Shown here one piece after another: positions 1 through 7,624 of a stretch of DNA of 64,000 bases. The stretch spans positions 469,304 to 533,303 of the forward strand of contig CANLNK010000002.1 of the NCBI GenBank assembly GCA_947492575.1. Reading direction: 5' to 3'. The translations under genes and the position numbers were made by a program. The notes below the pieces were generated by a model. That model saw nothing but the letters and a program-made list of their open reading frames with translations. It was not told the origin of the DNA and did no database searches. This stretch comes from an uncultured Thalassotalea sp. Lineage in GTDB: Bacteria; Pseudomonadota; Gammaproteobacteria; Enterobacterales; Alteromonadaceae. Numbering within the stretch: the first letter of the stretch is position 1; every line of letters begins with the position of its first letter.

Positions 1-173
1 GCTTATCGGGCGAAATACGTCCTGTTCCAAGTGGTCAAGAGCGTATTAATGAAGCGGCAAAGCATGGCTTTAAACGTGCAATTGTGCCATACAACAATAT
101 GCCGAAAACACCGATTGAAGGAATGGAAGTGATCGGTGTTAAGAAGTTAAGCCAAGCGCTTGATGCTATTTAA
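1..173 (+). CDS. radA: DNA repair protein RadA, C-terminal fragment
   Basis: The reading frame is open from the left edge of the window to a TAA at 171-173. The 56 visible residues match the end of the Lon-like domain of RadA: LSGEIRPVPSGQERI, then EAAKHGFKRAIVPYNN, then a terminal segment ending KLSQALDAI. RadA is a RecA-family ATPase that drives branch migration in recombination. The zinc finger and ATPase domains lie outside the window, so only the family of the tail can be judged. It is followed by an inverted repeat and then the divergently unrelated peptidase gene on the same strand. Confidence 0.85.
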   Translation, partial: LSGEIRPVPSGQERINEAAKHGFKRAIVPYNNMPKTPIEGMEVIGVKKLSQALDAI

Positions 174-184
174 TTTGGACTATT

Positions 185-219
185 GAGCTTTGGGCGACAA
201 TTTTTGTTGGACAAAGCTC
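185..219 (+). terminator. Weak hairpin downstream of radA
   Basis: Arms GAGCTTTG (185-192) and CAAAGCTC (212-219) are perfect inverted repeats around a 19-nt loop. There is no T-run after the right arm, so this is at best a weak intrinsic terminator for radA. Confidence 0.3.
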
Positions 220-310
220 TCCTCTCTAACATCCATTTACAGTCTGACATTTTATTTACATTGCCAGACTAACTGTCGCAGGGATTATTTGATACTATTG
301 CCAGCATAAA

Positions 311-337
311 ATAGCTGACACATCGCTTGTCAGCTAT
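311..337. repeat. 10-bp perfect inverted repeat ahead of the peptidase gene
   Basis: ATAGCTGACA (311-320) and TGTCAGCTAT (328-337) are exact inverted repeats with a 7-nt spacer. The pair ends 35 bp before the peptidase start codon, so it is either an operator or a 5'-UTR hairpin. No T-run follows. Confidence 0.6.
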
Positions 338-372
338 GACCTTGAATCCCTAAGGTAGTTAACAGGAATATT

Positions 373-2604
373 ATGAATTCAATGATTAAACGCGTAGCGA
401 TAATCTCAAGCTGCGTACTGGCCAGCTTTGCTGCCACCGCTGATTTACTGACACTAGACAGAATTAACAGCGCGCCTTCTCTTAGCGGCAAAACGCCAAA
501 AGCTCTAACTTTCTCACCTGACGGTAAACGAATCACTTATTTACAAGGTAAACAAGATAATCTTAATCGCTACGACTTATGGCAATACAACCTTGAAAGC
601 AAAGAAAACAGCTTACTCGTAGATTCCAACGATATTTTCTCTGGTCCAGAAAACCTATCTGACGAAGAAAAAGCTCGCCGTGAACGTCAACGTGTCTATG
701 GCTCTGGTATCATGGAATACACCTTCTCAGATGACGGTACAGCCCTGCTTTTCCCATTAAACGGCGACATCTATTATTACAACTTAGCTGATAAAAAAGC
801 TAAACGTCTTACCGAAACACCGGCATTTGAAACTGATGTTAAGTTCTCACCAAAAGGCAACTTTGTGTCTTACATTCGTGAACAAAACTTATACATGCTC
901 AAGATTGATAGCGGTAAAGAAACCAAGCTAACAAAAGACGGCGGCGGCGTCATTAAAAACGGTATGGCAGAATTCGTTGCACAAGAAGAAATGGGACGTA
1001 TGACAGGCTACTGGTGGTCGCCAGATGAAAAGCATATCGCCTTCTTACGCGTTGATGAAACCCCTGTACGAGTTGTCATTCGCAATGAGATTTATGCCGA
1101 CAATATCAAATTAATCGACCAACGTTACCCAGCAACAGGCACCAATAACGTTGATATTAAGCTAGCGACGGTTAACACCAAGTCGAAGAAAATTCGCTTT
1201 GTTGATACAGGTGAAGAAACTGATATCTACATTCCACGTGTTAATTGGATGAATAGCTCAACATTGACCTATCAATGGCAAAGCCGAAACCAACAAACGC
1301 TAGAACTTCGCGCTTACAACACCAAAAACCGTAAGCAGCAGACGTTAATCACAGAAAAGTCAGATCATTGGCTTAATCTTAATGATGATCTAACGTTCTT
1401 GAGCGATGGTACCTTTATTTGGGCATCAGAGAGAGACGGATTCAAGCATCTTTATCACTACAAGAATAATGGTAAGTTGATCGCACAACTGACTAAAGGC
1501 AACTGGGTTGTTGATAGCATAAAAGGTGTCGACCAAGAGAATGGCTGGGTTTACTTTACGGGCCGTGCCGATACCCCTCTAGAACGCCATCTATACAAAG
1601 TTCCACTAACAAGTAAGTCACCTGAACATGTCGCACGCGTAACAAAGCGCAACGGTTTCCACGACGTTGTGCTAGCCAGCGGATTCAACACCTACCTTGA
1701 TGCCTATTCAAGTATTTCTCAACCAAAACAAATCAGCTTGCATACAATTGACGGCCAGCATATGACTTGGCTATCCGAGAATGCGCTAAGTGAAAGCCAC
1801 CCGCTTTCACCTTACCTTGATGAGTGGGTAACACCTGAATTTGGCTCGTTAATGTCTGACGACGAACAAGCTACCTTGTACTACAAACTTTATAAACCAA
1901 AGAACATGGCACCTGGTAAGCAATACCCTGTGATTGTTCGTGTTTACGGTGGTCCACACGCGCAACGCGTTACCAACAACTGGAACAGCAAAGAGTACAT
2001 GACTCAGTACCTAGTTCAGCAAGGTTATATCGTATTCCAGCTAGACAATCGTGGTTCGAACTACCGTGGTACCGCCTTTGAATTCCCAATTTACGAAGAG
2101 TTAGGCAACATTGAAGTCGTTGACCAAATTACGGGTGTTAAATACCTGCACTCACTACCTTACGTTGACAAAGAACGTGTTGGTATTTACGGCCATTCAT
2201 ACGGTGGTTACATGGCAATTATGGCGATGTTCAAAGCGGGTGACTACTTCCAAGCAGGTGTTTCGGGTGCTCCAGTAACCGACTGGATGCTGTACGACAC
2301 TCATTACACTGAGCGCTACCTTAACCACCCTCAGGCAAATGAAGACGGCTACTCATTGAGTAGTGTTTTCCCATATATTGATGGTTTGAAAGGTCCACTT
2401 TATCTCTATCACGGCATGGCAGATGACAACGTATTGTTTACCAATACCACCAAGCTCATTAAAGCGATGCAAGATAAGAACAAGCAATTTGAGCTGATGA
2501 CCTACCCAGGTAGCAAGCACAGTATGCGCGGTAAAAAAGTGCAAATGCACTTATCGACGAGTATTGTCGATTTCTTCAACCGACATTTTCAACCCGCACA
2601 ATAG
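373..2604 (+). CDS. Periplasmic dipeptidyl peptidase IV (S9 family)
   Basis: This 743-residue exported serine peptidase is predicted to release N-terminal X-Pro/X-Ala dipeptides from peptides. An N-terminal signal peptide (about residues 1-23, hydrophobic, ending near ATA) precedes a beta-propeller domain (about 40-490) and an alpha/beta-hydrolase domain (about 500-743). The propeller has the DPP IV double-glutamate motif QEEM with E205/E206, which binds the substrate N-terminus. The hydrolase has the nucleophile S609 in GHSYGGY, D684 in HGMADDN and H716 in the segment SKHSMR. The chosen ATG at 373 follows an AGGA-type ribosome-binding site. It appears monocistronic, with an inverted repeat before and a terminator after it. 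The E-E motif separates it from acylaminoacyl peptidases of the same clan. Confidence 0.9.
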   Translation: MNSMIKRVAIISSCVLASFAATADLLTLDRINSAPSLSGKTPKALTFSPDGKRITYLQGKQDNLNRYDLWQYNLESKENSLLVDSNDIFSGPENLSDEEKARRERQRVYGSGIMEYTFSDDGTALLFPLNGDIYYYNLADKKAKRLTETPAFETDVKFSPKGNFVSYIREQNLYMLKIDSGKETKLTKDGGGVIKNGMAEFVAQEEMGRMTGYWWSPDEKHIAFLRVDETPVRVVIRNEIYADNIKLIDQRYPATGTNNVDIKLATVNTKSKKIRFVDTGEETDIYIPRVNWMNSSTLTYQWQSRNQQTLELRAYNTKNRKQQTLITEKSDHWLNLNDDLTFLSDGTFIWASERDGFKHLYHYKNNGKLIAQLTKGNWVVDSIKGVDQENGWVYFTGRADTPLERHLYKVPLTSKSPEHVARVTKRNGFHDVVLASGFNTYLDAYSSISQPKQISLHTIDGQHMTWLSENALSESHPLSPYLDEWVTPEFGSLMSDDEQATLYYKLYKPKNMAPGKQYPVIVRVYGGPHAQRVTNNWNSKEYMTQYLVQQGYIVFQLDNRGSNYRGTAFEFPIYEELGNIEVVDQITGVKYLHSLPYVDKERVGIYGHSYGGYMAIMAMFKAGDYFQAGVSGAPVTDWMLYDTHYTERYLNHPQANEDGYSLSSVFPYIDGLKGPLYLYHGMADDNVLFTNTTKLIKAMQDKNKQFELMTYPGSKHSMRGKKVQMHLSTSIVDFFNRHFQPAQ

Positions 2605-2624
2605 TCGTCAATTTCACGTTATTA

Positions 2625-2654
2625 AAAAGAGCCTAACCAGGCTCTTTTCTTTAT
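2625..2654 (+). terminator. Intrinsic terminator of the dipeptidyl peptidase gene
   Basis: AAAAGAGCC (2625-2633), 6-nt loop, GGCTCTTTT (2640-2648), followed by a T-rich run. The hairpin begins 21 bp after the stop codon. Confidence 0.85.
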
Positions 2655-2965
2655 TTCCTCCCACAAGGTCCCCCGTTGTTTCAATCGCGTATGCAACATG
2701 CGGCAGTCAGCGTTTATCTCCCTAGAAAATACATCAATTGCGCAAAACAAGTACAGATGAAGAAATTTTACGTGACACAAGACATACAATTAGCGCAAGA
2801 TAGTGAGACAACAAGACGCCTTATTGCGCAATAAAGTAACAACTAAAATATTTGTACCGCATAGGGCTAAACTTTGCCTTCGTTGTTTTTCATGACAAGA
2901 AGTAAATAGGAATGAAATTAACAAATTTGAAGGTGTGACAATCACTTGGTCAACTAAGGTGAACT
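2655..2965 (+). promoter_or_regulatory. Non-coding upstream region of the chemoreceptor gene
   Basis: About 310 bp without a credible gene. It contains TTGCGCAA at 2738-2745, a TAGCGCAA variant near 2784-2791, and the 14-bp palindrome TTATTGCGCAATAA at 2821-2834. Repeated copies of one palindromic core suggest a regulator site, but I cannot assign the factor. I could not fix a convincing -35/-10 pair. Confidence 0.35.
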
Positions 2966-4972
2966 ATGACAAATCGCCCCTCGGTGGTACGTAAAGTACT
3001 GCTATCTGTTTCTAGTATTATTTCCGTCATCGCGATAACCGTCGCAATCTCAGTTACAAACGAACGCGCTGCTAGCGTCGAATCATCTGTATTAAAAGAT
3101 ATTAGAATTTCCACCCAACGTGCCTCGGATGGCATCCATGAATTCTTCAGAGAACGCTCACGTGTCGTCACTAGCTTGCAAGGCAATCCATTCGTAAACA
3201 GCTGGTTTGCAAACTACACCGAACGCGGCTCAGCAATCGATAACGATGCCGACTACCAAGCCATTGTCGAATTGTTTAAGCACGAGTCACAATACGACCC
3301 GATGATTAAATCTGTGTTTTACGCCCCGAAAGCAACGCACGAATATTTCGATATTAATGGACGCTACAACGACGACAACTACTTCACAAGCAAGCGTCCT
3401 TGGTGGGGAGAAGCACTTTCAAAAGACCGCCTATTCATTACTAACCCTGAAATTGATGCCAATGACGGCTCTATCGTCACATCCATTAAAACCACCGTTT
3501 ATGACGACAATAGACAGTTACTAGGTGTCATGGGAATCGACATTCTAGCGTCTGAAATCCGCAGTAAACTGATAGATACCATGAAATTTGAAGGCTTAGG
3601 TAACGGCTTTTTATACACTGCATCAGGCCGTATTATCTCTTTCCCTGATCAAGCGAACCAAATCGACATGAGCACACTACCAACACTCGATGTAGTTGAT
3701 GGTAAGATCAGCGGTGCAGATGGTTTTAACGAGTTACTTCGCGAGTCAGCTAATCAAGATGAAACACTCACACACGTGACTTGGGACAATCAAGACTATC
3801 TGGTATTTGTGACTAGCATCAAAGATGACACCATGGCTCTTGACTGGCGCGTTGGCTTTATGGTGCCACAGCAAGTAATTGATGCGCCTGTCAATAACGC
3901 CATTTGGAGTTCTTTATTCGCCGTTATCTTCATTATTTTGATTACCTCTGGTGTCACCGTTTACACTATCAAGCGCCTGCTGACTAACCCGCTTAAAAAG
4001 ATCGTCTATGCGATGGACGATATCGCTACAGGTGATGGTGATTTAACACAACGCATCGATATGAATAGAAATGATGAGTTAGGGCAACTTAGTGACTCAT
4101 TCAATAAGTTCGTAGAAAATATTCAAGCAATTATAAAGCAGTGTAACCAAACTACCGAGAAAGTGATGTGCGAGTCTAACGACGTAAGCCATTTGGTATC
4201 TGATTTTGCCAATAACGTGTCGGTGCAAAAAGGTTATATAGAGCAGATTGCCACTGCCGCTAGCCAAATGACACAAACCATTCACGGCATTTCAGATAAC
4301 GCACAAACGGCACTTGAATATGCTACGCAAGCGACTAGCGAATCAGCTGATGGTCAGCAGCTTGCCAGCGAAGCAACGTCGTTAATGACAGACCTCACCC
4401 AAGATGTGGAAACTGCAGCCGATGTGGTTGAAGAGCTTCACAGGAACTCACAATCTATTACCGCAATGTTAGAAGTGATTAAGGGAATCGCCGAACAAAC
4501 CAACCTGCTTGCGCTTAACGCTGCCATCGAGGCAGCACGTGCCGGTGAACAAGGGCGGGGCTTTGCAGTGGTTGCCGACGAGGTAAGAACGCTCGCCAGT
4601 CGCACGCAAGACTCTACAGAAGAAATTGAAGATATTATTGCAAAACTTCACCACTCAGCTTCACAAGCAGTAAATGCGATGAATGTAGGCCGCAGTAAAT
4701 CTCGCGACGGTGCAAAGATCATTGAGCAAGTTACTACTAAGCTTAATCAAATTAACACCGCGATAAGCCTGATAGAGCAGCAGTCAACCGAAACTGCATC
4801 AGCGACACGAGAGCAAGCTACTGCGTCTGACGAGATCACTCGCCAAACAACTGCTGTTCATGAATTGGCAGATACCACGGTTTCCCAAACAAGTGAAATG
4901 GCTACCAAGAGTGAAGAGCAACGTTTGATTACCCAGCAACTAAACCAGACTATTGCCCAATTCAGTGTTTAG
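2966..4972 (+). CDS. Methyl-accepting chemotaxis protein with dCache sensor
   Basis: Inner-membrane chemoreceptor of 668 residues that relays ligand binding to CheA/CheW. TM1 is at about 11-30 and a large periplasmic domain at about 31-311 is of the double-Cache type (the stretch KRPWWGEAL is typical). TM2 is at about 312-336, HAMP at about 337-390, and a long coiled-coil signalling domain runs to the C-terminus. The kinase-control tip [20 protein letters not shown] starts at residue 507, followed by [15 protein letters not shown]. No C-terminal CheR-tethering pentapeptide is visible. The start follows an AAGGTG ribosome-binding site. The ligand is unknown; dCache receptors commonly bind amino acids or other small metabolites. 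It stands alone with a terminator behind it. Confidence 0.9.
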   Translation: MTNRPSVVRKVLLSVSSIISVIAITVAISVTNERAASVESSVLKDIRISTQRASDGIHEFFRERSRVVTSLQGNPFVNSWFANYTERGSAIDNDADYQAIVELFKHESQYDPMIKSVFYAPKATHEYFDINGRYNDDNYFTSKRPWWGEALSKDRLFITNPEIDANDGSIVTSIKTTVYDDNRQLLGVMGIDILASEIRSKLIDTMKFEGLGNGFLYTASGRIISFPDQANQIDMSTLPTLDVVDGKISGADGFNELLRESANQDETLTHVTWDNQDYLVFVTSIKDDTMALDWRVGFMVPQQVIDAPVNNAIWSSLFAVIFIILITSGVTVYTIKRLLTNPLKKIVYAMDDIATGDGDLTQRIDMNRNDELGQLSDSFNKFVENIQAIIKQCNQTTEKVMCESNDVSHLVSDFANNVSVQKGYIEQIATAASQMTQTIHGISDNAQTALEYATQATSESADGQQLASEATSLMTDLTQDVETAADVVEELHRNSQSITAMLEVIKGIAEQTNLLALNAAIEAARAGEQGRGFAVVADEVRTLASRTQDSTEEIEDIIAKLHHSASQAVNAMNVGRSKSRDGAKIIEQVTTKLNQINTAISLIEQQSTETASATREQATASDEITRQTTAVHELADTTVSQTSEMATKSEEQRLITQQLNQTIAQFSV

Positions 4973-5028
4973 CAGAATCAACTGAAAGATATATTCAAAA
5001 CTGGCAATCAAGTTAAAGTGCATATAAG

Positions 5029-5055
5029 AAAGGCAGCCAAATGGCTGCCTTTTTA
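5029..5055. terminator. Bidirectional intrinsic terminator
   Basis: AAAGGCAGCC (5029-5038), loop AAAT, GGCTGCCTTT (5043-5052), continuing into TTT. T-runs occur on both strands, so it can serve the chemoreceptor gene (+) and the converging PEP-CTERM-like gene (-). Confidence 0.85.
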
Positions 5056-5065
5056 TTAACTCAAT

Positions 5066-5095
5066 GCGTGTATAGTTGAATTCAACTATACACGC
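5066..5095. repeat. 30-bp perfect palindrome without spacer
   Basis: Left half GCGTGTATAGTTGAA (5066-5080) is the exact reverse complement of the right half TTCAACTATACACGC (5081-5095). It covers the last sense codons and the stop codon (5086-5088) of the minus-strand PEP-CTERM-like gene. It lies 10 bp from the terminator hairpin. Confidence 0.9.
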
Positions 5096-5688
5096 GCTCT
5101 ATAGCGCTTTGCATAAAATGCTAAGAACACCGTAAAACTCATTAATAACATTTCAATTGAGGAAGGTGCTGAGACTGCAACAGGTCCTGCTGTGTAAGCC
5201 ATCGCATCAAAACCATACAATGCTGAATCACTGCCGCTTGCTGATAAGGTAAATGACGTAATGGCTACATCGCTAATTAAGCCAAAGAACTGACTTTCAT
5301 TCCACACATCAGTCACTTTCAAAGCGCCAAGAATTTCATGCCCTGCACTATCAATATAGTTAAGATCAGTAGTGTTTAATTCATTAAGATCAAAACCGAT
5401 GGCAAATACATCGTGTGCAAAACTAACGGTAAATTCACTATCTTCTTTTAGACCAAGCGCTTTGTCACCTTCAGTAACTAAACTTGAATTGGTGCGATAG
5501 CGATTAGTGTTAATTGACAGATCATCATTAAGCTCGCTACTACTGTTAAAGCCTTCAAAGCTAAGCGCTGATTCAACAGCACTTTCAAATTCAGCTCTGT
5601 CAGTATACAAAATTAACCCTGCATTTGCGGTTGGCACCATCATCGATACCAAAGCTACTAAAAGTGCAATTTTTAAAATCTTTTCCAC
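5086..5688 (-). CDS. Exported protein with PEP-CTERM-like C-terminus
   Basis: A 200-residue secreted protein of unknown function. It has a cleavable signal peptide (about 1-23, ending ANA). The middle is beta-rich and acidic and contains a SFEGFNS segment seen in many PEP-CTERM proteins. The tail consists of VSAPSSIEML, a hydrophobic helix and the basic end KRYRARV. That tripartite tail (PxPS-like motif, membrane helix, arginines) is the exosortase sorting signal, although the motif is divergent (APSS). The start is GTG at 5688, because AGAGGT lies 6 nt upstream while the nearby ATG is in a frame that stops after six codons. No exosortase is encoded in the window. A role in extracellular matrix is inference only. 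Confidence 0.7.
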   Translation of the reverse strand: MEKILKIALLVALVSMMVPTANAGLILYTDRAEFESAVESALSFEGFNSSSELNDDLSINTNRYRTNSSLVTEGDKALGLKEDSEFTVSFAHDVFAIGFDLNELNTTDLNYIDSAGHEILGALKVTDVWNESQFFGLISDVAITSFTLSASGSDSALYGFDAMAYTAGPVAVSAPSSIEMLLMSFTVFLAFYAKRYRARV

Positions 5689-5722
5689 GTCATTACCTCT
5701 AAATATGCCGCTAAATTTCTAT

Positions 5723-5746
5723 ATTAGTTACGATATTAGTTACGAT
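5723..5746. repeat. Two tandem copies of a 12-bp unit upstream of the PEP-CTERM-like gene
   Basis: ATTAGTTACGAT occurs at 5723-5734 and again at 5735-5746 with no gap. It is followed by a small inverted repeat, CGATGT/ACATCG, within 5743-5759. The copies begin 35 bp upstream of the gene's GTG start, a position typical of a regulator binding site or promoter. Confidence 0.6.
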
Positions 5747-5853
5747 GTTCACGACATCGTTTAGCGATAATATAAGGAAAAAATATGGAGGAATTATGGA
5801 AGTGCTGAAGTAACGAAACTAGATCTAATACTCCGGTGAGCAAGAAGAAGTGA

Positions 5854-6105
5854 TTACTTCATCCATACTTTCCCGCCAATCATCTTAAATGCCGGTGCAC
5901 CACGCACTAGTGTTTCTCTAGCAAACACCTGGTGGCAATTTGGACATGTACATGCCTGCTCGGTAAAGTCTTTAGTAATGCGCTCTTTAAAGCATTTCAC
6001 CAGCGCTCCTTTGCCGCCTTTACGGTATTGGTAAAGCTTAGTGTTACACTGTTTGCAAAATATATCGACGGACTTATCTGGTAGTTTCTTTCGAGGTTTT
6101 GCCAT
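5854..6105 (-). CDS. Small zinc-ribbon protein
   Basis: An 83-residue basic cytoplasmic protein. Two CxxC knuckles are visible, FCKQCN near residues 16-21 and CTCPNCHQ near residues 52-59, which fits a zinc-ribbon fold. It contains a lysine-rich stretch between the knuckles and has no signal peptide. Conserved hypothetical proteins of this shape are common in Alteromonadales. I do not recognise a specific function; nucleic-acid binding is only a guess from charge and fold. It lies 39 bp downstream of the HutD-like gene on the same strand and may be cotranscribed with it. Confidence 0.6.
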   Translation of the reverse strand: MAKPRKKLPDKSVDIFCKQCNTKLYQYRKGGKGALVKCFKERITKDFTEQACTCPNCHQVFARETLVRGAPAFKMIGGKVWMK

Positions 6106-6144
6106 AGTGATATTTTCGTTATTTTTGTTCTTTCTGGTTATCGA

Positions 6145-6759
6145 TTAGCATCGCTTAGCCGTTATCGCGGCGATAATCAGCTGCTCACCCGTCACCTTGA
6201 AATTCTGGTTAGTCTCTTTTGATATTTTAGCCAAACCGCCATTAGGTACAGCGTATTGGGCGCTTTTATCAACTACTACAAATTCACCACTTAAACTATA
6301 TACAAACAATAAGTCGGCATGCGGCAAACTTAGTTGATCCGCAGATTTCGCGGTAATAATTTGCGTATCAAACTTGTTAGCCGCTGTCATAATATTTAAA
6401 TCAATTATTTCACCATCATGAAGTTTACCCAATGTGCGAAACCCGCCATCAAAATTCGCATAGTCTAAAAGCTCAGTTAAGTGATCTTCTTGGCAATAAA
6501 ACTCACCTTCCGGTGTTGGTGCAGACGTATCGGACTTTGTGTGCAACAGAGATAAACCATTGCCTTTAATTAAAACCAAGTTGCGTTCTAAACCAGAGAA
6601 ATCAGAAAACTCACCGTCATTTGCAACAGTTGCTTGGCTTATTCGCCAATCGAATTTATCAACCGAGCCTCCCTCGTTAATGGCCATTTCGACTGTTTTA
6701 CCTAAGCCGTTCTTCCAAGGAATTGTGGTAAAGTCACTGGCGGGAATAATTTCTAGCAT
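6145..6759 (-). CDS. HutD/Ves family cupin protein
   Basis: About 204 residues. The N-terminal segment IPWKNGLGKTVEMA followed by FDWRISQATVANDGEFSDF is the HutD (DUF886) signature, a bicupin fold. HutD accompanies histidine-utilisation genes in Pseudomonas and is proposed to limit flux through that pathway; the E. coli relative Ves is cold-induced. No hut genes are nearby, so the role here is unknown. I prefer the ATG at 6759 over an in-frame TTG two codons upstream (6765), since neither has a clear ribosome-binding site and ATG is the stronger codon. Probably transcribed together with the zinc-ribbon gene. Confidence 0.75.
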   Translation of the reverse strand: MLEIIPASDFTTIPWKNGLGKTVEMAINEGGSVDKFDWRISQATVANDGEFSDFSGLERNLVLIKGNGLSLLHTKSDTSAPTPEGEFYCQEDHLTELLDYANFDGGFRTLGKLHDGEIIDLNIMTAANKFDTQIITAKSADQLSLPHADLLFVYSLSGEFVVVDKSAQYAVPNGGLAKISKETNQNFKVTGEQLIIAAITAKRC

Positions 6760-7002
6760 GCTCAAACCAAATTTGCTTAAAGATTGAAATTATACCAAAT
6801 CGGTAAACTAAATTTTGAATAAACATAGCGCTATAAAATTGCGAGTTAAATCCCAATTAAACGATAGCCTATGTTATCAACGTTAAGGTTGTTTACATTG
6901 GGTTTATCGCGTTATTTGGTTATATTAGGCTCTGTCTATTATTTAGTTGAGACAGCTATTACAACTTTAATTGAGAATACCATCATAGTACGAGGAGGCA
7001 TT

Positions 7003-7536
7003 TTGAATCGCAGACAATTTATGAAAGCGTCAATGATAGGCGGCGGTGCAGCTATGGGCGTTGGAGGTGGTACATTCCTGCTTATTGAGGAAGTCGATAA
7101 AAGTGAACTCACTATCACAGCGGCCTTGGAAAAGTTAGAAAGCCTCCCCCTAACTGAGCTCACCAGTTCTGGGCAGTGGAATGTCAGTCAAATATTCATG
7201 CATTGTGCACAAAGTATTGAATACTCAATGTCACAATTCCCTCAGCATAAATCGAGTTTCTTTAAGAATACCATTGGAAAGCTAGCCTTTTCTGCATTTT
7301 CATCGAAAGGAAAAATGACGCACAGTCTGAGCGAGCCGATACCTGGCGCGCCATTGTTGACAGCTAATACCGATGTTAACGTTGCCTTGAACCGATTAAA
7401 GCAATCATTTATTGATTTCGATAACTTCCAAGGGCCTATTGCACCACATTTTGCATACGGCAAGCTCACCAAACAAGAATTTGTGCAAGCACATGTGATG
7501 CACTTAAATAATCACCTTCAAGAAATTAGTAGCTAA
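7003..7536 (+). CDS. Tat-exported DUF1569 (DinB-like) protein
   Basis: The start is TTG at 7003, because a strong ribosome-binding site (GAGGAGG, ending 4 nt earlier) sits immediately ahead. The protein then begins MNRRQFMKASMIGGGAAM, a twin-arginine-type signal with a glycine-rich hydrophobic stretch. A longer frame from 6871 has no such support. The mature part (about 177 residues in total) contains SGQWNVSQIFMHCAQSIEYS and a later H-x3-HL segment near the C-terminus. These fit DUF1569, a four-helix DinB-like metal-binding family of unknown activity. Export through Tat would imply folding or cofactor loading in the cytoplasm. It converges on metH. Confidence 0.65.
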   Translation: MNRRQFMKASMIGGGAAMGVGGGTFLLIEEVDKSELTITAALEKLESLPLTELTSSGQWNVSQIFMHCAQSIEYSMSQFPQHKSSFFKNTIGKLAFSAFSSKGKMTHSLSEPIPGAPLLTANTDVNVALNRLKQSFIDFDNFQGPIAPHFAYGKLTKQEFVQAHVMHLNNHLQEISS

Positions 7537-7564
7537 CCGAACGTTTGCTGAGAGCGAGTAGTAA

Positions 7565-7587
7565 GAGCCTCCCATTAACCGAGGCTC
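7565..7587. terminator. Hairpin between convergent DUF1569 and metH genes
   Basis: GAGCCTC (7565-7571), 9-nt loop, GAGGCTC (7581-7587). The arms are exact but there is no strong T-run on either side. It probably marks the ends of both transcripts. Confidence 0.45.
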
Positions 7588-7624
7588 ATACGTAAACTAA
7601 AAAGATACTTAAAATAGCCTAAGC

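Noticed and set aside
6871-7002. Longer N-terminus for the DUF1569 protein
   Set aside because: The strong ribosome-binding site and the RR signal favour TTG at 7003; the extra 44 residues have no supporting start signal.
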